A stretch of DNA of 5,412 nt from Pseudomonadota bacterium (GTDB lineage: Bacteria; Pseudomonadota; Gammaproteobacteria; Xanthomonadales; Xanthomonadaceae). Below, one piece after another: positions 1 through 5,412 of the stretch. The stretch is taken from contig JAEXBT010000006.1 of assembly GCA_023393895.1 (NCBI GenBank), positions 1-5,412 on the forward strand, written 5' to 3'. How positions within the stretch are numbered: the stretch's first letter is position 1; every line of letters begins with the position of its first letter. A model generated the notes under the pieces. It searched no databases, was not told the DNA's origin, and saw nothing but the letters and a program-made list of their open reading frames with translations. Position numbers and translations under genes: made by a program.

Positions 1-173
1 GCTTTAGTCTGAGCTGGAGGGCAGGGGCCGCTGGCGAACGCGGCGCATGCGTGTCGCCCCGATAGTGGCGCCGCCTCCGCCATCAAGCCGCAACAACGTG
101 GCGGGCTGCTGCGAAATGTGACGAAACGCGGGGCTGGAGTGACCAGTGGTGGGGCCAACAGGTCCTGATTCCC
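1..173. other. Upstream non-coding region
   Basis: No convincing gene is visible here. The only long open frame is on the minus strand; it is Arg/Ser/Gly-rich low-complexity sequence that overlaps the start of the LytTR gene and has no recognisable domain. Small sequence features are an 8-base palindrome CGCATGCG (44-51) and two CGAAA words exactly 10 bases apart (112-116 and 122-126). The 3' end of an upstream gene could lie just outside the window, but no coding tail can be assigned. Confidence 0.5.
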
Positions 174-187
174 TAGAATCCCCGCGA
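174..187 (+). promoter_or_regulatory. Putative -10 box with start point at the ATG (leaderless)
   Basis: TAGAAT at 174-179 matches the sigma-70 -10 consensus TATAAT in five of six positions. Only seven bases separate it from the ATG at 187, so the expected transcription start falls on or within a base of the A of the start codon. No Shine-Dalgarno sequence lies upstream, which fits a leaderless mRNA. No good -35 hexamer is seen at 16-18 bases spacing, so the promoter may be weak or activator-dependent. This is inference from spacing alone. Confidence 0.5.
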
Positions 188-1056
188 TGCACGATCAGGA
201 TCCTCACCACGCCACGGGGCGCCGGCAGCAGCTATTGGCCGCGATGTTCTGGATCGCCGTGTTCGTCGCAGGCGCCGCGAGCAACGTGCTCACCGATGCG
301 GTCGATGCCTGGCGCGAGGGCGAGCGCTTCGACTGGTTGCCGCCGGTGATCAGCCAGGGCAGCAGCATCGCCGCCTCGCTGTTGCTGCTGCCGTTTCTGC
401 TGGCGGCGATCCGCCGCTGGCCCGTGCAATGGGACAACTGGAAGCGGCGCCTGCCGCTGTACCTGCTGGGCAGCATTGCCTGGTCGCTGGCGCACGTGGC
501 CGGCATGGTGGCCCTGCGCAAGCTGGCCTACGCGGCCTTGGGCGGATACTACGACTACGGTCCGTGGCCGGCGAACCTGCTGTACGAGTACGGCAAGGAC
601 GCCCGCGACTTCTTCGTGATCGTGGCCGGCGTGCACGCCTTCGATTCGTTCCGGCGCCTGCGCCAGGGCGAGGCGCATGCGCTGGACGTGCCGGACCCTG
701 GCGTCGCACCGGTGCCGGAAGCGGCACCGGACCGCCCGCGACGCTTCCTGGTGCGCAAGCTGGATCGGGAGTTCCTGATCGACGTGGATTCGATCGACTG
801 GGCCCAAGCCAGCGGCAACTACGTCAACCTGCACGTGGCCGGCCGGGTATACCCGATGCGCAGCACGATGGCCGCTCTGGAGCAGAAGCTGGATCCCGCG
901 CGGTTCGTGCGTGTGCATCGCAGCCACATCGTCAGCCTGTCGCGGATCGCCAGCATCGAGCCGCTGGACACCGGCGATGCCCGCATCCATCTCCAGGACC
1001 GAACCGTGGTTGCCTGCAGTCGCCGGTATCGCGACGCGTTGCGTTTGCCCCGCTAG
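187..1056 (+). CDS. Membrane-anchored LytTR-family transcriptional regulator
   Basis: A 289-residue protein with two parts. Residues 1-155 hold four predicted membrane helices, roughly 16-34, 56-75, 89-110 and 139-153. Arg/Lys-rich stretches before helix 1 (GRR), between helices 2 and 3 (IRRW, WKRR) and after helix 4 (FRRLR) suggest both ends are cytoplasmic. A Pro/Ala-rich linker (about 166-185) leads to a LytTR DNA-binding domain (about 186-289) with family hallmarks: SGNYVNLHV near 209-217, FVRVHRSHIV at 240-249, and SRRYRDAL near the end. There is no receiver domain, so it is probably a one-component regulator that senses at the membrane and binds DNA directly; the ligand is unknown. The ATG at 187 is chosen because the -10 box sits just upstream and it keeps the positive N-terminus; Met20 (ATG at 244) is an alternative. 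It ends in TAG, with no intrinsic terminator visible before prfB. Its position upstream of prfB-lysS matches what I recall for rpfD of Xanthomonas, so it may be an rpfD orthologue, but this is not proven. Confidence 0.88.
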   Translation: MHDQDPHHATGRRQQLLAAMFWIAVFVAGAASNVLTDAVDAWREGERFDWLPPVISQGSSIAASLLLLPFLLAAIRRWPVQWDNWKRRLPLYLLGSIAWSLAHVAGMVALRKLAYAALGGYYDYGPWPANLLYEYGKDARDFFVIVAGVHAFDSFRRLRQGEAHALDVPDPGVAPVPEAAPDRPRRFLVRKLDREFLIDVDSIDWAQASGNYVNLHVAGRVYPMRSTMAALEQKLDPARFVRVHRSHIVSLSRIASIEPLDTGDARIHLQDRTVVACSRRYRDALRLPR

Positions 1057-1186
1057 CGGTCCAGGAGGCATCCTCGGTGGCCGGTGCTGGGCTGAACAAC
1101 GCAGGGCCCAAGGTCTTGCATCGCTGGACCTTCCGCTTTCCAAGCGTCACGACGCCCTGCATGAACGCGCGCCGCGTGGGGCGCTT

Positions 1187-1195
1187 TGCTAGAAT
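1187..1195 (+). promoter_or_regulatory. Extended -10 promoter of the prfB-lysS operon
   Basis: TGCTAGAAT at 1187-1195 fits the extended -10 pattern TGnTAtAAT with one mismatch. The expected start near 1202 gives a 5' leader of about 26 bases before the prfB ATG at 1228. No -35 match is seen at the usual distance, which is tolerated by extended -10 promoters. The word CTAGAATC (1189-1196) is identical to that at the LytTR gene promoter (173-180). Confidence 0.5.
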
Positions 1196-1227
1196 CGCCG
1201 GTTCATTTCAAGCCCTGCGCTGACGCC

Positions 1228-2359
1228 ATGATCGAGCTCAATCCCGTCCGAGCACGCATCGACGACCTGATCGGTCGCCTCGATGCGCTCCGGGGGTTTC
1301 TTTGACTACGACGCCAAGAAGGAGCGTCTTGAGGAAGTCGAACGGGAACTGGAAAGCCCCGACGTGTGGAATGATGCCGACCGCGCGCAGGCGCTGGGGC
1401 GCGAGCGTGCGCAACTCGACAAGAACGTCAACGGCATCCGCAGCCTGACCGACGGGCTGACCGGGGCTGGCGAGCTTCTGGATCTGGCCGAGATCGAAGG
1501 CGACGAGGACACCGCGCTGGCCGTGGTCGACGACATCGACCGCTTCGAGAAGGATGTCGAGAAGCTGGAGTTCCAGCGCATGTTCTCCGGCAAGATGGAC
1601 GGCGCCAACGCGTTCGTCGACATCCAGGCAGGCGCGGGTGGCACCGAGGCGCAGGACTGGGCCGAGATGCTGCTGCGCATGTACCTGCGCTGGGCAGAGG
1701 GCCGCGGCTGGAAGGTGGAATTGATGGAAGCCTCCGGTGGCGATGTCGCCGGGATCAAGTCCGCCACGTTCCGCGTCGAAGGCGAGCACGCGTACGGCTG
1801 GCTGAAGACGGAGACCGGCGTGCATCGCCTCGTGCGCAAGTCGCCGTTCGATTCCGACAACCGCCGCCACACCAGCTTCACCAGCGTGTTCGTCTCGCCC
1901 GAGGTCGACGACAACATCGACATCGAGATCAACCCCGCCGACCTGCGCACCGATGTCTACCGGTCTTCGGGCGCTGGCGGCCAGCATGTCAACAAGACCG
2001 AATCAGCCGTGCGCATCACCCACATGCCGACGGGCATCGTCGTCGCCTGCCAGAACGGTCGCAGCCAGCACCAGAACCGGGACACGGCGATGAAGATGCT
2101 CGCCGCCAAGCTCTACGAACTGGAGCTGCAGAAACGCAACGCGGAACGGGATGCGGTCGAGGCCGGCAAGTCGGACATCGGCTGGGGCAACCAGATCCGC
2201 AACTACGTGCTGGACCAGTCGCGGATCAAGGACCTGCGCACGGGCGTCGAACGCAGCGATACCCAGAAAGTGCTCGATGGCGATCTAGACGAATTCGTCG
2301 AGGCAAGCCTGAAGTCCGGGCTGGACGCGGGCGCCAAGCGCGCCGACATGACGCATTGA
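1228..2359 (+). CDS. prfB: Peptide chain release factor 2 (RF2), programmed +1 frameshift
   Basis: RF2 enters the ribosomal A site at UGA and UAA stop codons and triggers peptidyl-tRNA hydrolysis. The reading frame begins at the ATG at 1228 (MIELNPV..., like E. coli MFEINPV...), gives 25 codons up to CTT at 1300-1302, meets TGA at 1303-1305, and continues after a +1 shift from GAC at 1304. Joined, the protein has 376 residues (E. coli 365), with a short extra C-terminus ([11 protein letters not shown] region). The stop-codon recognition tripeptide SPF is at residues 205-207, which marks RF2 rather than RF1 (PxT), and the catalytic GGQ is at 250-252 within [13 protein letters not shown]; both fall at the same numbers as in E. 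coli. Residue 246 is Ser. No clear Shine-Dalgarno sequence precedes the ATG. The gene's own terminal stop is also TGA. It must be annotated as one frameshifted CDS, not a pseudogene or a shorter ORF starting at 1283. lysS follows after 10 bases. Confidence 0.97.
1292..1306 (+). promoter_or_regulatory. prfB: prfB programmed +1 frameshift signal
   Basis: The site reads CGG GGG TTT CTT TGA C in the initial frame. It has all the parts of the classical prfB element: a Shine-Dalgarno-like run of five G (1292-1296), a three-base spacer, the slippery CTT codon (1300-1302), the poorly terminating context TGA followed by C, and continuation in the +1 frame with GAC TAC GAC (Asp-Tyr-Asp). The E. coli element is AGG GGG TAT CTT TGA C, so only the flanking codons differ. 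When RF2 is scarce the ribosome pauses at UGA, the CUU tRNA slips to UUU, and more RF2 is made; this is established autoregulation for the family. Confidence 0.96.
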
Positions 2360-2369
2360 CGGAACCGTG

Positions 2370-3884
2370 ATGAACGAACAGACCCCGCCCGTCCAAGATG
2401 AGAACAGCCTGATCGCCGAGCGTCGCGGCAAGCTGGCCGCGTTGCGCGGGCAGGGCATCGCCTTCCCGAACGACTTCCGTCGCGAAGACGATGCGGGCGA
2501 CCTGCAGGCGGAATTCGCCGATACCGAACGCTGGACCGGCGAGGCGCTTGAAACCGGTGGCCGCCGCGTGCGCGTGGCCGGACGCCTGCTCGCCAAGCGG
2601 GTGATGGGCAAGGCCGCATTCGCGAAGCTTCGCGACGTCAGCGGCGACATCCAGCTGTTCCTGCAGTCCACGGCACTCGGCGATGTCTACGATGCATTCA
2701 AGGGCTGGGATGTCGGCGATATCGTCGCCGCTGAAGGCACGCTGATGCGCACCAGGACGGGCGAGCTTTCGGTCAAGGTCGAGCAGTTGCGCCTGCTGAC
2801 CAAGTCGCTGCGGCCGCTGCCGGACAAGTGGCACGGCCTTGCCGATGTCGAGCAGCGCTACCGGCAGCGTTACGTGGACCTGATCGTGACGCCCGAGGCG
2901 CGCGAAGTGTTCGTGGCGCGGTCACGGATCATCGCATCGATGCGCCGCTGGCTGGATGCGCGACGCTTCCTCGAAGTGGAAACGCCAATGATGCATTACA
3001 TCGCCGGCGGGGCCACGGCCACACCATTCGCCACTCATCACAACGCGCTCGATCTCGACCTCTACCTGCGCGTTGCGCCGGAGCTCTACCTCAAGCGTCT
3101 GGTCGTTGGCGGCTTCGAGCGCGTCTACGAAATCAATCGTAACTTTCGCAACGAAGGCGTCTCCACCCGCCACAATCCCGAATTCACGATGCTCGAGCTG
3201 TACGAGGCCTACGTCTCCTACATCGAGATCATGGATCTGACCGAGTCGCTGATCCGCCACGTCGCCGAGGATGCGATGGGCAGGACGTTGATGCATTGGG
3301 ATGGCCAGGAAATCGATCTCGGCAAACCGTTCCGGCGCTGGAGACTGGAAGAGGCGGTGCGCGAGCTCAACCCCGAGATCAGCATGGCCGACTGCCGTGA
3401 TCGTGACGCCCTTGCGGTGCATTGCAAGCGGCTGGGAGTCCCGGTCAAGCCAAGCTACGGCTGGGGCAAGCTGCTGCTGGAAATCTTCGAGAAAACGGTC
3501 GAGGGTGGGCTCATCCAGCCGACCTTTATCACCCACTATCCGGTGGAAGTCTCGCCGTTGGCGCGTGAGTCCGACAGGGAACCGGGCATCACCGACCGCT
3601 TCGAGCTGTTCATTGGCGGGAAGGAGATGGCCAACGGTTTTTCCGAGCTCAACGACCCGGAGGACCAGGCCGCGCGTTTCCAGGCCCAGGTCGAAGCCAA
3701 GGATGCCGGGGACGACGAGGCCATGCATTTCGACGCCGACTACATCCGTGCGCTGGAGGTGGGCCTGCCCCCGACCGGCGGCCTTGGCGTCGGCATCGAC
3801 CGGTTGGTGATGCTGCTGACCGACAGCGCCTCGATCCGTGACGTGCTGCTGTTCCCTTACATGCGGCCGCGGGCGGACGACTGA
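2370..3884 (+). CDS. lysS: Lysine--tRNA ligase, class II
   Basis: This cytoplasmic homodimeric enzyme charges tRNA-Lys with lysine using ATP. The product is 504 residues, the usual class II LysRS length. An N-terminal OB-fold anticodon-binding domain spans about 65-145 ([15 protein letters not shown]..., [11 protein letters not shown]), followed by the family-typical junction [20 protein letters not shown] (153-172). The catalytic core has class II motif 2 (FRNEG at 259-263, Arg260, then [12 protein letters not shown]), the conserved [12 protein letters not shown] segment near the lysine site, and motif 3 (GLGVGIDRL, with Arg478). All key residues appear intact. A GTG at 2367 is directly adjacent, but the ATG at 2370 (MNEQ...) is preferred: it is six bases after a weak GGA ribosome-binding site (2361-2363). 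It lies 10 bases after the prfB stop, so the two are almost certainly one operon, as in E. coli. The gene ends in TGA, 26 bases before the terminator hairpin. Confidence 0.97.
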   Translation: MNEQTPPVQDENSLIAERRGKLAALRGQGIAFPNDFRREDDAGDLQAEFADTERWTGEALETGGRRVRVAGRLLAKRVMGKAAFAKLRDVSGDIQLFLQSTALGDVYDAFKGWDVGDIVAAEGTLMRTRTGELSVKVEQLRLLTKSLRPLPDKWHGLADVEQRYRQRYVDLIVTPEAREVFVARSRIIASMRRWLDARRFLEVETPMMHYIAGGATATPFATHHNALDLDLYLRVAPELYLKRLVVGGFERVYEINRNFRNEGVSTRHNPEFTMLELYEAYVSYIEIMDLTESLIRHVAEDAMGRTLMHWDGQEIDLGKPFRRWRLEEAVRELNPEISMADCRDRDALAVHCKRLGVPVKPSYGWGKLLLEIFEKTVEGGLIQPTFITHYPVEVSPLARESDREPGITDRFELFIGGKEMANGFSELNDPEDQAARFQAQVEAKDAGDDEAMHFDADYIRALEVGLPPTGGLGVGIDRLVMLLTDSASIRDVLLFPYMRPRADD

Positions 3885-3910
3885 GCGCCTTCCGGCTTCT
3901 CGGGACTAAG

Positions 3911-3937
3911 AAAAACCCGCCTTTCGGCGGGTTTTTT
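3911..3937. terminator. Bidirectional intrinsic terminator between lysS and fadD
   Basis: A perfect GC stem CCCGCC (3916-3921) / GGCGGG (3926-3931) closes a four-base TTTC loop. It is flanked by A5 on the left (3911-3915) and T6 on the right (3932-3937), which can extend the pairing by five A-T pairs. Read on the plus strand the T-tract follows the stem and ends the prfB-lysS transcript; read on the minus strand the A-tract becomes a U-tract and ends the fadD transcript, 20 bases after its stop codon. Confidence 0.93.
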
Positions 3938-3957
3938 CAGGCGAGGTCTCGACCGGC

Positions 3958-5412
3958 TCAGCCCGCATGCTCGTCACGGAGTTCGCGGCGCAGGATCTTG
4001 CCGACATTGGTCTTCGGCAGCTCGCTGCGGAACTCCACCAGCTTCGGGCGCTTGTAGCCAGTCAGGTTCTCGCGCGCGTAGGCCTTGACCTTGTCCGCGG
4101 TCAGCGCCGGGTCCTTCTTGACGATCACCACCTTGACCGCTTCCCCGGAATCCTCGTCGGGCACGCCGACCGCTGCGACTTCGGCAACGCCCGGCATTGC
4201 CGCCAGCACGTCCTCGATCTCGTTCGGATACACGTTGAAGCCGGAGACCAGGATCATGTCCTTCTTGCGATCGACGATGTAGACGTAGCCGTTCGGCTCG
4301 ATCCTGGCCATGTCGCCGGTGTGCAGCCAGCCGTCGGCGTCCATCACCTTCGCCGTTTCGTCCGGGCGCTGCCAGTAGCCGGCCATCACCTGCGGCCCCT
4401 TGATGCACAGTTCGCCGACCGTCTCGCCGTCGAACGGCAGCGTGTTGCCGGATTCGTCCTTCAGGCAGACATCGGTGGACGGAATCGGCAGGCCGATCGA
4501 ACCGTTGTACTCCGGGATGTCGAGCGGGTTGATGCAGGCCGCCGGCGAGGTTTCGGTCAGACCATAGGCTTCGGCCAGCGTGCAGCCGGTGAGCTTCTTC
4601 CAGCGTTCGGCGACCGAGCGCTGCACGGCCATGCCGCCGCCGAGCGTCAGGTGCAGCTTCGAGAAATCCACTTCGTCGAAACCGGGCGTGTTGAGCAGTC
4701 CGTTGAACAGGGTGTTGACGCCGGTGATCGCGGTGAATTCCACGCCCTTGAGTTCCTTGACGAAGCCCGGCATGTCGCGCGGGTTGGTGATCAGCACATT
4801 GCGCGCGCCGAGCTCCATGAACACCAGGCCGTTCGCGGTCAGCGCGAAGATGTGGTACAGCGGCAACGCGGTGATGATCGTTTCCTGGCCCTCGCGCGCG
4901 TTGCCTGCCACCCAGGCACCGGCCTGCAGCATGTTGGCGACGAGGTTGCGATGGGTCAGCATCGCGCCCTTGGCGACGCCGGTGGTGCCGCCCGTGTACT
5001 GCAGGAAGGCGATGTCACTGTTCTTCACCACGACCGGTGGCAGCGTCGCGCCGGCGCCACGTGCAAGCGCGTCCTTGAAGCGGATTGCGCCGGGGATCGA
5101 GTAGGCCGGCACCATCTTCTTGACGTGCTTGACCACGAAGTTGACGAGGTGGCCCTTCAGCCCGAGCAGGTCGCCGAGCGCGGTGCTGACCACGTGCCTG
5201 ACTTCGGTGTGCGCGATGACCTCGGCCAGCGTGTGGCCGAAGTTGTCGATGACGACGATCGCCTTGGCACCCGAGTCCTTGAGCTGGTGTTCGAGTTCGC
5301 GCGCGGTGTAGAGCGGGTTGACGTTCACCACGGTCAGGCCCGCACGCAGGATGCCAAACGTGGAAATCGGCTGCTGCGTGCAGTTGGGCATCATCACCGC
5401 GACGCGGTCGCC
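3958..5412 (-). CDS. fadD: Long-chain fatty acid--CoA ligase, C-terminal 484 residues (5' end outside window)
   Basis: The enzyme activates fatty acids to acyl-CoA through an acyl-adenylate, the entry step to beta-oxidation; it is usually membrane-associated in the cytoplasm. The visible part opens inside the protein at [10 protein letters not shown] and runs to TGA at 3960-3958. By comparison with E. coli FadD (about 561 residues), roughly 70-80 N-terminal residues are missing beyond position 5412; internal GTG/ATG codons at 5397-5389 are not the start. In fragment numbering the ATP/AMP signature [11 protein letters not shown] is at 139-149, YGLTET at 283-288, and the fatty-acyl-CoA synthetase signature GWLHTGD...[22 protein letters not shown] at 361-401. 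The C-terminal [16 protein letters not shown] carries the adenylation lysine at 472 (codon 3999-3997). All catalytic motifs are intact. It converges on lysS with 73 bases between stops. Xanthomonas RpfB, the FadD homologue of the DSF signalling locus, is the likely orthologue given the neighbours, but sequence alone does not separate RpfB from other FadD copies. Confidence 0.95.
   Translation of the reverse strand, partial: GDRVAVMMPNCTQQPISTFGILRAGLTVVNVNPLYTARELEHQLKDSGAKAIVVIDNFGHTLAEVIAHTEVRHVVSTALGDLLGLKGHLVNFVVKHVKKMVPAYSIPGAIRFKDALARGAGATLPPVVVKNSDIAFLQYTGGTTGVAKGAMLTHRNLVANMLQAGAWVAGNAREGQETIITALPLYHIFALTANGLVFMELGARNVLITNPRDMPGFVKELKGVEFTAITGVNTLFNGLLNTPGFDEVDFSKLHLTLGGGMAVQRSVAERWKKLTGCTLAEAYGLTETSPAACINPLDIPEYNGSIGLPIPSTDVCLKDESGNTLPFDGETVGELCIKGPQVMAGYWQRPDETAKVMDADGWLHTGDMARIEPNGYVYIVDRKKDMILVSGFNVYPNEIEDVLAAMPGVAEVAAVGVPDEDSGEAVKVVIVKKDPALTADKVKAYARENLTGYKRPKLVEFRSELPKTNVGKILRRELRDEHAG

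Noticed and set aside
1063..1075. Small hairpin AGGA/TCCT (or GAGG/CCTC) after the LytTR stop
   Set aside because: Four base pairs without a following T-run; too weak for a terminator.
1058..1130. Inverted repeat GGTCCAG / CTGGACC in the LytTR-prfB gap
   Set aside because: Only seven pairs with a loop of about 59 bases and no T-tract, so not a credible terminator or riboswitch; probably chance.
232..1143. Minus-strand open frame of 303 codons opposite the LytTR gene
   Set aside because: It is long only because of GC-rich codon structure on the other strand. It is rich in His, Arg, Gln and Ala with no domain, while the plus-strand frame has a clear LytTR domain and membrane helices.
429..1223. 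Plus-strand open frame of 264 codons in another frame over the LytTR gene
   Set aside because: Ala/Arg/Gly/Pro-rich low-complexity translation typical of a frame shadow, with no motif.
1161..1223. Possible 20-codon leader peptide just before prfB (MNARRVGRF...)
   Set aside because: The probable prfB -10 box (1190-1195) lies inside it, so most transcripts would lack its start, and it has no ribosome-binding site.
1228..1305. prfB interrupted by TGA as a pseudogene or sequencing error
   Set aside because: The TGA lies in the exact conserved frameshift context and the rest of RF2 is intact, so this is programmed decoding.
1238..1987. Minus-strand open frame opposite prfB
   Set aside because: Shadow of the GC-rich prfB codons; no recognisable domain.
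2922..3728. Minus-strand open frame of 268 codons opposite lysS
   Set aside because: Antisense shadow with no motif; the plus strand carries complete class II synthetase motifs.

Overview
The window looks like chromosomal DNA from a GC-rich gammaproteobacterium, most likely of the order Xanthomonadales (Xanthomonas/Lysobacter/Luteimonas-like). This rests on strong third-position GC preference, weak or absent Shine-Dalgarno sequences with TAGAAT-type -10 boxes, FadD, PrfB and LysS sequences that closely follow the gammaproteobacterial pattern, and a gene order (membrane LytTR regulator, prfB, lysS) that I recall from the Xanthomonas rpf region. The genus cannot be fixed from the sequence alone.

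Layout. Bases 1-186 are an upstream non-coding stretch ending in a -10 box so close to the next ATG that the mRNA is probably leaderless. Bases 187-1056 (+) encode a 289-residue protein with four predicted membrane helices and a C-terminal LytTR DNA-binding domain. A 171-base gap follows, carrying an extended -10 promoter. Bases 1228-2359 (+) are prfB, peptide chain release factor 2, split by an in-frame TGA at 1303-1305 and decoded by the classical autoregulatory +1 frameshift. Bases 2370-3884 (+) are lysS, class II lysyl-tRNA synthetase, 10 bases after prfB and almost certainly cotranscribed with it. A strong hairpin at 3911-3937, with an A-tract on one side and a T-tract on the other, sits between the convergent genes and should stop transcription from both sides. 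Bases 3958-5412 (-) are the C-terminal 484 residues of a FadD/RpfB-type long-chain fatty acid-CoA ligase, whose 5' end lies outside the window.

How the genes relate. prfB and lysS form a translation operon. The flanking genes are of more interest. In Xanthomonas, as I recall the published rpf map, the order is rpfD (LytTR), prfB, lysS, rpfG-rpfH-rpfC, then convergent rpfF and rpfB, rpfB being a FadD homologue. Here lysS abuts a convergent fadD/rpfB-like gene directly, with only 73 bases and a terminator between. The window therefore reads as an rpf-type locus without the DSF synthase and sensor genes (rpfF, rpfC, rpfG). That is an inference from gene order and needs genome-wide comparison. 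I saw no mobile element, CRISPR array, tRNA, rRNA or clearly novel multi-gene system.
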